64,000 nt of DNA from CAIYUC01 sp963682005 (GCA_963682005.1 OY820914.1:5084001-5148000), one strand, 5' to 3'. Shown: positions 8,589 to 17,663, counted from the first letter of the stretch. Made by a program: numbers and translations. Notes: generated from the letters alone by a model not told the origin.

Positions 8589-9929
8589 TCATTGCTTTAA
8601 ACCCAATTTATGCATTAGAAATTTGAAATGGGGGTGACAAGTTTGACACTTTGCAAACATTCCCTCCAAAAATTGCCTTCGTTTTACTTTGGCAGAAAGT
8701 AGTAAAGTCGTATTTCGACCTGATTTAACAAGATACGATCCTATTGCAATGCATTAGAACCTTATAGTCCATAAAACCGGATGGTGCTTGTGGTTGAGCA
8801 CCTGCAGCCGGAATAAACTCATTAAGTTGTGTGCCACCATGGTCCAACGAAGCGCTGCTTCAGTTGCGTAAAAATCTTCCATACAGAAACCTTCGGTCCC
8901 GTAATTGTACTTCAATTCACGGATTCGGTTTTCACAATCAGCTCTCTGGTTATATAGTCGCCAGATCAACTCGTTTGAGAGATCCATATTCGTTGCAGAT
9001 GCCGCATAGGTATAACTCTCAAATTCTTCTATTTCGGGAAAGAGGAGTTTGCCGCATGTTTTGGGATGCAATCTTGTGTCTCTACGAACCACAACTATCC
9101 GGCGAGGTTTTGTCCAGCCCTTTGCCTGGTATTGAAAACTACAAGTCCAATAACCATTTTCAACCGGAAACCAATTTTTATGATCAAAAATCTGTCTGAC
9201 CAGCGGTCCAGTCATACGAGTTGCCATAATGTAATTCAATGGTATTTCATCCAGCTTGTGCATTATGGTTTCATTGTAAAACCCACTATCGGCACGGATC
9301 AAACCAATACGATCAACAGGAATGATTGTTAGTAACTCATCAAAAAAATATGTAAAATCCGTACTGGATGCACTGTCACCATCACGCATCCATGCATTGG
9401 CAACCATCTTTGCCTCTGCCACAAAGGCAATCAGCGGATGGCGGGAACCCCTGCCAGGGCGTTTAGGATTATATCCATTGGCAACTCCTTCCTGGATGCC
9501 ATGGCGAGTAAGGAAAGTGGAATCCAGATCAATGGTCATCTTATCCAATTTCAATTGGGAGAAACAAAAACGGTCGATGGCCGGAAAAACCTTATCATTG
9601 CGTTCCTTATCAAATTTTTTAAAGAAGCGAGTGAAGGTGCTTTGGGCCCCCATTCCTTTTTCCCAGCCGAAAATCCTTTGCACAATTTTATCGTTCCGGA
9701 GCATACCTGAATGGGCTAAGCGGGTTGCACCCAAAATCGTGCTTACCATGAAACCTTCGGCTAAATCAACAGAATCGTATCCCCGATTTGAACCAGGGAT
9801 GGGCAAATCCAAGTCTCCTCCTTTCAGGAACTCCTTCAAACCACTCCTTCGGTATGTCTCTTCAATCAATCGGAGACCACCCCAAGGTGATATCTGCTTA
9901 TCATTAAAATTGTATGCTAATCCGTTCAT
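8589..9929 (-). pseudogene. IS1380-family transposase interrupted by an in-frame stop
   Basis: Residues 1-391 read as an IS1380-family DDE transposase: SPWGGLRLIEE at the start, MTIDLDSTFLTRHG (first catalytic Asp), LIRADSGFYNE (second Asp), and the QRADCENRIRELKYNYG region with the catalytic Glu. The frame meets TAA at 8754-8756 directly after HPVLWTIRF. Translation past it, in the same frame, gives CIAIGSYLVKSGRNTTLLLS and then KVKRRQFLEGMF, the expected C-terminal tail of the family, down to a TGA at 8589-8591. One nonsense change therefore separates body and tail. The truncated 391-residue product may or may not be active. The element sits between a surface-protein gene and a sensor kinase. 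Imperfect terminal inverted repeats are annotated separately. Confidence 0.75.
8597..8617 (+). repeat. left terminal inverted repeat of the IS1380-like element
   Basis: Bases 8597-8617 (TTAAACCCAATTTATGCATTA) match the reverse complement of 10000-10020 at 17 of 21 positions, including the AACCC core. The pair flanks the transposase gene on both sides and probably marks the insertion-sequence ends. A target-site duplication could not be defined confidently. The left repeat lies inside the extended reading frame of the transposase. Confidence 0.55.
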
Positions 9930-9999
9930 CTATTGGGTGAATCTGTTTATAATGATCAAAATCAAAGATAGTAAAGGGTTACAACGTTTTTTAATTTGT

Positions 10000-10020
10000 T
10001 AATGAATTAATCGGGTTAAA
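10000..10020 (-). repeat. right terminal inverted repeat of the IS1380-like element
   Basis: This is the partner of the 8597-8617 repeat. It contains GGGTTAAA reading outward and lies 70 bases upstream of the transposase start. The implied element length is about 1.42 kb, plausible for an IS1380-family member. The match is imperfect (17/21). Confidence 0.55.
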
Positions 10021-10116
10021 TAAAAAGTATGGGTCCACAAGAGGATATTTGATATTTTTACAATTTATAATTGGTTACGAAAACCATATTTTCTAATCAG
10101 AAACTGATTTCTAATT

Positions 10117-12525
10117 ATGTCCAGATTGAAAGTAAAAACATGGCATTTCCTAAATCATTCAATAATTGGAATTTTATTCCTTCTTCTTCCAATTCACTGC
10201 CAAAAAAAAAATTCCAATTCACCATTTGAGAAAAAACAATCTATAATCCAAAAAATAGATTCATTAAACAACAAAGCTTTCTCAAATCATCTTTTGTCGA
10301 GAGAATATCTTTACAACACAAGTGTCCATACGATAGAAATATCCCACAAGATACAATATATTCAAGGTGAAGCTGATGGATATGCTAATTTAGGAATTTA
10401 TTTTTTAGGTTCCAATAATTATATCAAAGCTTTGGAATATTTCTATTTGTCGATAAAGAAATTTAATAGTGTAAACATTCTCTCAAAGCAGTCAATCATC
10501 TATATTCGGATTGGGGATATTTATACAACATTGCAAAGGTTTGACAACGCTACTTTCTCTTTAAATAAAGGCTATCAAATTGCGTTTCAATATAAAGACA
10601 CAACCAATATTGAGGAAGCACTTATTTTACTTGGCCAAAATGCCGCTGAACAAGGTCAGTACAAGAATGCAATTAACTTCTATAATAAAAGCCTGACATA
10701 TCTCCGTATATCACCAAAACCTGAACTTCTGTCAAAAACATACAAGGCTGTCGGGGACCTGTATTTATCAAAGCTTGACTATGATAGTGCAACTCAATAT
10801 TATTTTAAAGCAATCGATGCGAATAAAAACATCAAATTCACTTATTCGAGCAATTCCGGCGCTGTTTATACCCTTCTGGCCCATATTGCTCAACAAAGAG
10901 AAGATTTCGAAGATGCCTTGCATTATAACAGATTAGCCCTTAGCTGGAGAAAATCCAATAAACTTGAAACCCACTATATCAGTTCGCTTATTAATGTCGG
11001 AAATTCCTTTCTCGACCTAAAAAATTATGATTCAGCCTTATACTATCTTAAAACTGGGCTGGATCTCGCAAGCAAAACACAAATTTATCATCTTTGTGAA
11101 TACGGCAACAAAAAATTATATGACTATTATTCAAAACAAAATGACCAGAACGCTGCTTTGAGGTATTTCATTTTGTACTCCACAGCCAAAGATAGTGTAG
11201 TGGCAGAGAAAAACAGGAATAATATCACTTTGTTTGAAACAAACAGGATCCTTTCAGAAACGGAAGAAAAAAATGCAATTCTCAGTAAAGAAAATGATAT
11301 TCAAAGACTTAAACTTAAGATCAAGAATTTTCAAAACATCGTTCTGTTTATAACATTGATTTTAACATCTGTTATTTGCATTATTTTTTATCGATTGTTT
11401 TTCAAGAACAAGAAATCAAAACTGAAACTAATAAGGATCAATAATAAACTAGACCAGGAAATTGAATATCGAAAGGTTTTTGAAAACCAGTTACAGGAAA
11501 GTGAAAGCTTGCATAAATTTCTGACTGACAACTCTAAAGACGTTATAACCCGAATTGATTGTTCTAAGGGACTCAGGTATATTTCACCATCTTGCATGGA
11601 TTTATATGGGTTCAATCAAGTTGAAATGCATAATAAACTCAAACTGTCGGAAGAGATTAACCCGGATTACTATCCCGAATTAAACCATAAGTCTGACCAA
11701 CTAACCCAAATCAAAGCCCCTGCAAAATTTACTTTCCGTACGAAAAGAAAGGATGGCACTTATTTCTGGGTAGAAAGCCATGTCAACCCTATATTTGACA
11801 GCATGACCAATCAGCTTATGGAACTGATTTCCGTTCACAGGGATGTATCCGACAGGATGGATCAGGAAGATTCCCTCATGGAAAATGCCGGCCAAAAAGA
11901 ACTGTTGATTCGGGAAATTCATCACCGCACGAAGAATAATTTTGCAACCCTTATCAGTCTGATGAACCTTCAGGCTGAGCAAACACCAAATGATGAATTG
12001 ATCGCCATTCTGACCGATTTAAGGTTTCGTGTTAGAACGATGTCAATCTTGCATGAACAACTTTACAGATCAAAAAATATTCTCAACCTATCTCTTGAAG
12101 GTTATCTTTGCAATTTATCCAATGTAATCGTCCAAGCATATAATATTAAAGGGATACATGTTCATGTTTCAATTGAAGATTGCTACTTTGAGATTGAATC
12201 TGCACTTCCTTTGGGACTGATTATTAACGAACTATTAACAAATTCGTTTAAATATGCTTTCCCTGATGGTAAAAATGGAAATATTTGGGTTGAATTCAGG
12301 ACATTAAAGTCAAAAGAAAAATTGGCATACCGTAAAGAATTCGTTTGGATTCTCCGAGTTAAAGACGATGGTGTTGGACTACCGGCAACGTTTGATATTA
12401 AAAACTTTTCCTCCCTCGGATTGCAGATTATCAGTATTCTAAATAAAAATTTGCATGGCGAACTTATTGTTGAGGGTACACACGGAGCTTCGTTTACTAT
12501 TCTGATACCAAAACAAGGACTTTGA
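10117..12525 (+). CDS. TPR-PAS hybrid sensor, HisKA_2-type histidine kinase
   Basis: The 802-residue protein has an N-terminal hydrophobic segment (residues ~14-28), then about nine TPR-like helical repeats to ~residue 360 that should be periplasmic. A coiled stretch leads to a membrane helix at ~405-427 (NIVLFITLILTSVICIIFYR). A PAS domain follows (~461-590, with a PAC-like end at ELISVHRDVSDR), then a HisKA_2 dimerisation domain with the phospho-acceptor motif REIHHRTKNNF (~597-607). The C-terminal HATPase has NELLTNSFKYAFPD and DDGVGLP. It should autophosphorylate and signal to a separate response regulator. No regulator gene adjoins it; gpsA follows after 24 bases. The local composition is AT-rich. 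Confidence 0.85.
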   Translation: MSRLKVKTWHFLNHSIIGILFLLLPIHCQKKNSNSPFEKKQSIIQKIDSLNNKAFSNHLLSREYLYNTSVHTIEISHKIQYIQGEADGYANLGIYFLGSNNYIKALEYFYLSIKKFNSVNILSKQSIIYIRIGDIYTTLQRFDNATFSLNKGYQIAFQYKDTTNIEEALILLGQNAAEQGQYKNAINFYNKSLTYLRISPKPELLSKTYKAVGDLYLSKLDYDSATQYYFKAIDANKNIKFTYSSNSGAVYTLLAHIAQQREDFEDALHYNRLALSWRKSNKLETHYISSLINVGNSFLDLKNYDSALYYLKTGLDLASKTQIYHLCEYGNKKLYDYYSKQNDQNAALRYFILYSTAKDSVVAEKNRNNITLFETNRILSETEEKNAILSKENDIQRLKLKIKNFQNIVLFITLILTSVICIIFYRLFFKNKKSKLKLIRINNKLDQEIEYRKVFENQLQESESLHKFLTDNSKDVITRIDCSKGLRYISPSCMDLYGFNQVEMHNKLKLSEEINPDYYPELNHKSDQLTQIKAPAKFTFRTKRKDGTYFWVESHVNPIFDSMTNQLMELISVHRDVSDRMDQEDSLMENAGQKELLIREIHHRTKNNFATLISLMNLQAEQTPNDELIAILTDLRFRVRTMSILHEQLYRSKNILNLSLEGYLCNLSNVIVQAYNIKGIHVHVSIEDCYFEIESALPLGLIINELLTNSFKYAFPDGKNGNIWVEFRTLKSKEKLAYRKEFVWILRVKDDGVGLPATFDIKNFSSLGLQIISILNKNLHGELIVEGTHGASFTILIPKQGL

Positions 12526-12549
12526 TTTATATAATTAAAATTTGTTGAC

Positions 12550-13533
12550 ATGGATTCCAAATTACAGATTTCATTTCTTGGTGCCGGAGCAATCGGTACA
12601 TCACTTGGAAATATCATTGCTGAAAAAAACCAATATCAGATCACGCTTTATTCCATTGAAAAGGAGGTTGTTGAAATAATAAATCGTAAAGGGGTTAATG
12701 TTAAATATTTCCCTATGTTCCAGTTGCATCATACATTAAAAGCAACCACTGATCATAGTCTTTTATCAAAAACGGAAGTTCTTTTTCTTGCCATTCCCTC
12801 TGTCGTCCTCGTTGATTTCCTGATCAAAATAAAACCATTCATCCAACAGAATGCAATTCTCATCAACCTTGCAAAGGGTTTTGGCAAAGAAAACAAAACC
12901 ATTACAGAGGATATTGAATCAAATTTCCCAAATAGGGTGGGGTCATTAAAGGGTCCTACCTTTGCCAGAGAGCTGATAAACAGATTACCCTCCACGTTTA
13001 CGTTAGGGTACCGTGACCATAGCATAGTTCCGGTTATCCAGGAAATTTTCCGGAATACAACCGTCTTCCTTGATTATTCTGAGGATATTAAAGGGGTGGA
13101 GATTTTGAGCATTCTAAAAAACATCTATGCAATTGTAATTGGAATTGTTGACGCTCACTTCAATTCACCGAACCTTCGTTCACTTGTTCTCACAAAGTCC
13201 TTTTCGGAAATGAGAGATATCCTGACACTCATGGGAGGGAAGCAGGAAACAATGTTCAAGTCTTGCGGAATTGGGGATTTTACACATACGGCCCTGAATG
13301 ATCTAAGCAGGAACCGAACTCTTGGGCTTCTTATAGGGAAAGGTTTTTTTACCGAGCATGTTTCTCATGAATTAGTACTTGAAGGAAGAAATGCAGTAAA
13401 TATTCTTTACCAGGAACTTAATTTCAACGAAAGCAATAAAGACAGATTCCCCATTTTATCTGAGCTCTACAGTATTCTTCACAATCTGCATCCTGTATCG
13501 AATTTCATCAATTCCATTTTACAACATGGATAA
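12550..13533 (+). CDS. gpsA: NAD(P)-dependent glycerol-3-phosphate dehydrogenase
   Basis: The 327-residue enzyme begins with a dinucleotide-binding fold (ISFLGAGAIGTSLGNII, residues ~6-22). It contains LKGPTFARE, the family's SGPSFAxE-like substrate-site motif (usually Ser where Leu is here), the ILKNIYAI helix carrying the catalytic Lys, and GIGDFTHTALNDLSRNRTLG near residues 238-257, the conserved C-terminal signature. It interconverts dihydroxyacetone phosphate and sn-glycerol 3-phosphate, supplying the phospholipid backbone. It is probably co-transcribed with the upstream kinase gene (24-base gap). The divergence in the GPTFA motif makes it a somewhat atypical member. Confidence 0.85.
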   Translation: MDSKLQISFLGAGAIGTSLGNIIAEKNQYQITLYSIEKEVVEIINRKGVNVKYFPMFQLHHTLKATTDHSLLSKTEVLFLAIPSVVLVDFLIKIKPFIQQNAILINLAKGFGKENKTITEDIESNFPNRVGSLKGPTFARELINRLPSTFTLGYRDHSIVPVIQEIFRNTTVFLDYSEDIKGVEILSILKNIYAIVIGIVDAHFNSPNLRSLVLTKSFSEMRDILTLMGGKQETMFKSCGIGDFTHTALNDLSRNRTLGLLIGKGFFTEHVSHELVLEGRNAVNILYQELNFNESNKDRFPILSELYSILHNLHPVSNFINSILQHG

Positions 13534-13603
13534 AAATCCTTAATAATGCAGATCAAACTAACACAATACTTCAGGAACAGATAAAAATATCGAATATCTT
13601 GTG

Positions 13604-13611
13604 TATCTTTG
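13604..13611 (+). promoter_or_regulatory. -7 box upstream of ssrA
   Basis: TATCTTTG matches the Bacteroidota sigma-ABfrA -7 consensus TAnnTTTG. The predicted tmRNA 5' end at 13621 lies 10 bases downstream, the spacing expected between -7 box and transcription start. A good TTTG -33 element was not seen at the usual distance. Confidence 0.6.
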
Positions 13612-13620
13612 CAAATGATA

Positions 13621-13990
13621 GGGGTTGTTTGGATTTGACAGCAATGCCGTGAATTTGCAAGCATGCCGAGTGTTGTGAACAGGTCTCGTAAAAAGCTAAT
13701 TCTCACAGCCAATAAATGGCGACAATTATTCTTACAGATTGGCAGCTTAATTTTAGAAATTAAGTTCCCTTTGTCTCCCGGGAAACCTTTCTCAATGGTG
13801 TCCCGAATGAGGCATCGAAAAAATTGAGATCGTACTTCCAGATTTCCGATGGAAGGACTAAAAATAAGGAAATACGATGTTAATGGGTTGGCTTTTGACC
13901 AGTTAACACCCGACAATCAAACAGAAGCTAAGCATGTAGAAAACATTTTTGCTGCTTGTTTGGACGAGGGTTCGACTCCCTCCAACTCCA
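13621..13990 (+). ncRNA. ssrA: transfer-messenger RNA (tmRNA)
   Basis: The 5' end GGGGTTGTTTGGATTTGACAG and the 3' part GAGGGTTCGACTCCCTC form the tRNA-like domain. GGGGTTG pairs with CAACTCC (13983-13989) as a seven-pair acceptor stem with one G-U, and the T arm has a five-pair GAGGG/CCCTC stem. CCA is not encoded. The tag frame is most simply read from GGC at 13718 to TAA at 13748-13750, giving GDNYSYRLAA, with the expected LAA ending for ClpXP recognition. tmRNA rescues stalled ribosomes and marks the nascent chain for degradation. Size (370 nt) is normal. It has its own promoter box and a hairpin terminator 17 bases downstream. Confidence 0.92.
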
Positions 13991-14007
13991 CAAAGCGTTA
14001 GAAAAAG

Positions 14008-14039
14008 AGCCTGAAATCATTCTGAATTCAGGCTTTTTT
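14008..14039. terminator. bidirectional intrinsic terminator between ssrA and the response regulator
   Basis: AGCCTGAA (14008-14015) pairs with TTCAGGCT (14027-14034); it is followed by TTTTT on the plus strand and preceded by GAAAAAG, which gives a U-tract on the minus strand. It can terminate both ssrA and the convergent gene ending at 14065. Confidence 0.8.
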
Positions 14040-14064
14040 GATTCCGGCAGGAAACTGATACATG

Positions 14065-15225
14065 CTAAAATAATGGTTTGGAGTAAAGCTTCACATCGTC
14101 AGGAAGAATTGTGGTATCGCATAAGATTACAAGACGTTCGATCACATTACGCAGTTCGCGAATGTTCCCCGTCCACCTGATCTTCTGAAGTTCTTCTATG
14201 GCCTCCTTGCTGATCGTCATCTCTGCTTTTCCCTGTGAACGGCAAAACTCCTTAATAAAATATCCCACAAGTAATGGTAAATCCTCAATCCGTTCATGTA
14301 ATGGAGGAACATCTATTATTATCACGCCAATCCGATGGTAAAGATCCTCGCGAAAGGTCTTGTTCTCGATTTCAGCCTTCATGTTTTTATTTGTAGCCGC
14401 TATTATCCGGACATCTACCGGGATTTCCTTTTCCCCGCCAACCCTCGTAATCTTATTCTCTTGTAGTGCTCTCAATACTTTTGCCTGCGCAGAAAGACTC
14501 ATATCTCCGATTTCATCAAGAAATAATGTACCTCCGTTTGCAAGTTCAAAATCACCTTTACGTTGTTTGATAGCTGATGTAAAAGAGCCCTTTTCATGAC
14601 CAAACAGATTACTTTCAATCAGTTCTGAAGGGATCGCAGCGCAATTCACTTCAATGAAAGGACTATGAGATCTCTGACTAGATTCATGAAGCGCATGGGC
14701 CACAAGCTCTTTTCCTGTGCCATTTTCTCCTGTAATCAGAACCCGGGCATCTGTGGGGCCTACTTTTCTTATCAGATCTCTGATATGATTCATTGGTTCA
14801 GACTCTCCAACCATTTCGGATGTTTCGCTGATCTTTCTTTTTAATCTTTTAGTTTCATCAAGCAATGTATTTCTTTCCAAGGCATTCCTTATTGAAACGA
14901 GAAGCCTGTTCAGATCAAGCGGCTTAGAAATAAAGTCGTAAGCACCTTTCTTAATGGCTTCCACTGCTGTATCTATAGTACCATGGCCAGAAATCATTAT
15001 TACCGGTGCATCTGAGACCTTGAAAATATGATCAAGGGTTTCAAGGCCATCCATGCGGGGCATCTTAATATCACATAGAATAACGTCATATTTGTTTGCA
15101 TTCAGCAATCTGATCCCTTCAATCCCATCTTGGGCATCATCAACAATGAATTTCTCATATTCAAGGATCTCCCTCATTGTATTGCGAATACTTCTCTCAT
15201 CATCAATAACCAATATGCGTGCCAT
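14065..15225 (-). CDS. NtrC-type response regulator (receiver + sigma-54 AAA+ domain) lacking a C-terminal HTH
   Basis: The 386-residue protein has a receiver domain at ~1-120 (acidic DDE near 8-10, phospho-acceptor in ILCDIKMPRMDG, switch Lys in ISKPLD). A sigma-54-interaction AAA+ domain follows at ~137-370, with Walker A GENGTGKE, Walker B GGTLFLDEIGD, arginine-finger region and NIRELRNVIERL. The sigma-54-contacting GAFTGA loop reads GSFTSA. The protein ends at KLYSKPLF with no Fis-type helix-turn-helix, which normally occupies ~50 more residues; the stop lies close to a terminator, so the end looks genuine. Such forms could activate sigma-54 promoters from solution. No kinase gene adjoins; the nearest sensor is at 10-12.5 kb. 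Confidence 0.85.
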   Translation of the reverse strand: MARILVIDDERSIRNTMREILEYEKFIVDDAQDGIEGIRLLNANKYDVILCDIKMPRMDGLETLDHIFKVSDAPVIMISGHGTIDTAVEAIKKGAYDFISKPLDLNRLLVSIRNALERNTLLDETKRLKRKISETSEMVGESEPMNHIRDLIRKVGPTDARVLITGENGTGKELVAHALHESSQRSHSPFIEVNCAAIPSELIESNLFGHEKGSFTSAIKQRKGDFELANGGTLFLDEIGDMSLSAQAKVLRALQENKITRVGGEKEIPVDVRIIAATNKNMKAEIENKTFREDLYHRIGVIIIDVPPLHERIEDLPLLVGYFIKEFCRSQGKAEMTISKEAIEELQKIRWTGNIRELRNVIERLVILCDTTILPDDVKLYSKPLF

Positions 15226-15285
15226 TTATCATGTATTTTAGCCAAAGATATGCAAAGTTTGGATAATTTTGTAAACGAACCTATG

Positions 15286-17556
15286 ATGCCCCGATATACA
15301 ATATATTTATTACTAATTATTCTGCTCATCACTGGTTTTCAGCATACCAGCGGGCAAACACCATCCGTCATCGGACAAACTGTAGGTCATTATCAAAAAT
15401 TTCCCTGGGCAGGAGGATTGAATTCCTGTCAATTCGGTTCAATTGACATTGACCTCGACGGACTTAACGACATTGTTATCTTTGACCGTCATGGTAACAG
15501 AATCATTCCTTTCCTCAACACAGGAACCCGTGAAAATCCTGATTACACCTTTCACCCTGAATTCAGCGTCAGATTCCCTGATCTTCATGACTGGGTGATT
15601 TTTTGCGATTTCAACTGTGATGGAAAGATGGACATTTTCACTTATTCCTTAGGAGGAATAAGGGTTTTCGTTAATGAGTCTAATACACGTCTTTCCTTTC
15701 ATTTAGTTACAGATCTTCTCCTATCATACTATTATAGTGGATATGTGGGAATTCTTGTAACACAGGGCGATTACCCGGCATTGTCAGATATTGACAATGA
15801 CGGCGATCTTGATCTTTTAACATTTTTCGGATTAGGGTCGTATGTTGAATATCATAAAAATCTGTCCATTGAGAAATACGGCAATTGCGATAGCCTGGAC
15901 TTCAGTCTCGCAGACAAATGCTGGGGTGATTTCAAAGAGAGTGTTGAATCAAACAAAATTGAGTTAAATATAACCTGCCCTTACAAGCATACTCTGATAC
16001 CAGGATCCTGCAATACGTATCCAGATCCGAAACATACTGGTTCAACCTTGCTGGCCACTGATCTCGATGGGAATGGGTTGAAAGACCTGGTTATCGGGGA
16101 TGTTGATTTCCCGGGACTGATATCTCTTAAGAACGACGGGACTCCTGATTCGGCCCACATTGTAAGCCAGGACACTCTTTTTCCATCAAACCCGGTACCT
16201 GTTCGATTGTTTTCATTCCCTGCCATGGGTTTTTGCGATTTAGATGCTGACGGGATAAAAGACCTCCTCGTATCTCCATTTGATCCTTCCCTTTTGACTG
16301 CAGAGAATTACCATAGTGTGTGGTATTACCACAACGAAGGATCAGATATGGCTCCTGACTTTCATTTTATTTCCGATCAACTTTTCCAGGATGAAATGAT
16401 AGATGCAGGTTCAAATTCATTCCCCAGCCTTTTTGATATTGACGGAGACGGATTACAGGACCTTCTGATCGGAAACTACGGATACTATGATTCATCATTT
16501 TACAACAATGGGAGCCTGAATTCCATCTTTACTTCAAAAATAGCTTTTTACAAAAACTCAGGAAGCCAATACAACCCCGAGTTTACGTTCATCACGAATG
16601 ACCTTGGGAGCCTGTCTTCGCTTCATCTCACTGGCCTTTTCCCAACTTTCAGTGATCTTGATGGTGACGGTGACATTGATATGATCAATGGTACTTCCAC
16701 AGGAACGCTCATATATTCGGAGAACCTTGCAGGACCTGGACAAACTCCCGTTTTTAACACCCCTACACTGAATTACAATAATATTGACGTGGGTGATTTC
16801 AGCACTCCACAACTTGCGGACATTGACAGTGATGGTCATCCGGACTTGGTGATCGGGGAAAAGAATGGAAACCTGAATTACTATCATAACGACGGAACTG
16901 GTTCTGCCTTTGTATTCAGGCTGCAAACAGACAGTTTAGGGAAGATCAATGTCACTGATCCATCCCTCTCCTATTTTGGGTACAGCACTCCATGCATTTT
17001 TACCGACATCTCAGGAAAACTAAGCCTTATTGTTGGATCAGAACAGGGAACCCTCTATTATTATCCGGATTTTGAAGATCAACTTTCCGGAAAATTCCTC
17101 CCTTCCGATTCGCTTTTTACTATTATAACCGGGTATCCCATCAATCTGTATGGCGGAATTCGTTCATGTGCCTGTATCGCCAGGTTAACCGATAACACAT
17201 TCCTTGACCTTATAGAAGGAAATTATTCAGGCGGCCTGAACTATTTCAGTAAAAGATCCACCCCCCACTTTCTCCCACCTGATGAAACAAATTCAACAGG
17301 AATAAAAATATTTCCTATTCCTGCTGATAAATCCATTACAATTCGGATAAATACAAGTCAACAGGAAAATCATCTTCAATTCACCATCGTAAATACTTTT
17401 GGACAAAAGATTATTGAGAAAAGCCTGAAAAATGTAAATGTCACAACAATCAATACGAGTTATCTTCCTGCCGGAATTTATCTTGTCCTTATTAACAATT
17501 GTACCAACCAGAATTGCAACACTTTCCTCGCTAAAAAAATCCTGATCAGTCACTGA
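15286..17556 (+). CDS. FG-GAP/VCBS-repeat secreted protein with type IX sorting domain
   Basis: A 756-residue exported protein. The signal peptide (YTIYLLLIILLITGFQHTSG) ends near residue 24. Repeated Asp-rich calcium-loop units of the form DxDxDGxxD (IDIDLDGLNDIV, DIDNDGDLDLL, DLDGNGLKDLV, DLDADGIKDLL, DIDGDGLQDLL, DLDGDGDIDMI, DIDSDGHPDLV) mark FG-GAP/VCBS beta-propeller blades. The last ~80 residues (IKIFPIPADKSITI, FTIVNTFGQKI, LPAGIYLVLI, FLAKKILISH) are a type A C-terminal sorting signal of the type IX secretion system. It should be exported across the outer membrane and attached to the surface or released. The start at 15286 (or ATG 15283) is chosen because the signal peptide begins there; longer starts would run into the divergent regulator gene. 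Confidence 0.85.
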   Translation: MPRYTIYLLLIILLITGFQHTSGQTPSVIGQTVGHYQKFPWAGGLNSCQFGSIDIDLDGLNDIVIFDRHGNRIIPFLNTGTRENPDYTFHPEFSVRFPDLHDWVIFCDFNCDGKMDIFTYSLGGIRVFVNESNTRLSFHLVTDLLLSYYYSGYVGILVTQGDYPALSDIDNDGDLDLLTFFGLGSYVEYHKNLSIEKYGNCDSLDFSLADKCWGDFKESVESNKIELNITCPYKHTLIPGSCNTYPDPKHTGSTLLATDLDGNGLKDLVIGDVDFPGLISLKNDGTPDSAHIVSQDTLFPSNPVPVRLFSFPAMGFCDLDADGIKDLLVSPFDPSLLTAENYHSVWYYHNEGSDMAPDFHFISDQLFQDEMIDAGSNSFPSLFDIDGDGLQDLLIGNYGYYDSSFYNNGSLNSIFTSKIAFYKNSGSQYNPEFTFITNDLGSLSSLHLTGLFPTFSDLDGDGDIDMINGTSTGTLIYSENLAGPGQTPVFNTPTLNYNNIDVGDFSTPQLADIDSDGHPDLVIGEKNGNLNYYHNDGTGSAFVFRLQTDSLGKINVTDPSLSYFGYSTPCIFTDISGKLSLIVGSEQGTLYYYPDFEDQLSGKFLPSDSLFTIITGYPINLYGGIRSCACIARLTDNTFLDLIEGNYSGGLNYFSKRSTPHFLPPDETNSTGIKIFPIPADKSITIRINTSQQENHLQFTIVNTFGQKIIEKSLKNVNVTTINTSYLPAGIYLVLINNCTNQNCNTFLAKKILISH

Positions 17557-17619
17557 TCAAAGATTCCGAAGTAATTAAAAAATTCCCGCCAACTATCCCG
17601 GAAAAAAGTTATTAACAAT

Positions 17620-17645
17620 GTGGAGAAAAGTGGAGTATTGTGGTT
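17620..17645 (+). promoter_or_regulatory. MraZ operator: three direct repeats at 10-base spacing
   Basis: GTGGAG occurs at 17620 and 17630 and GTGGTT at 17640, an exact 10-base period on one face of the helix, 46 bases upstream of the mraZ start. Known MraZ operators are direct TGGGN-like repeats separated by five bases; the TGG core at 17621, 17631 and 17641 fits this pattern. A likely -7 box (TATATTTA, 17656-17663) lies just downstream, so bound MraZ would block the promoter. Autoregulation of the whole dcw operon is inferred. Confidence 0.65.
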
Positions 17646-17655
17646 TTTTTTGTTC

Positions 17656-17663
17656 TATATTTA
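17656..17663 (+). promoter_or_regulatory. probable -7 box of the dcw operon
   Basis: TATATTTA differs from the Bacteroidota -7 consensus TAnnTTTG only at the last base. It lies directly after the MraZ repeats and 27 bases before the mraZ ATG. Confidence 0.45.

Noticed and set aside
9322..10002. Long plus-strand reading frame opposite the transposase
   Set aside because: It is antisense to the conserved IS1380 transposase, has no recognisable motifs, and composition follows the other strand's codons.
10117..10203. Lipoprotein signal on the TPR kinase
   Set aside because: The Cys in LLPIHC is preceded by His, which does not fit a lipobox; a simple N-terminal membrane segment is more likely.
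13956..14180. Short plus-strand reading frame across the ssrA 3' end
   Set aside because: It spans the tmRNA T arm and a terminator hairpin and has no protein-like features.
15130..15285. Extended N-terminus of the FG-GAP protein
   Set aside because: The extra residues overlap the divergent regulator gene and precede a clean signal peptide starting at 15286.
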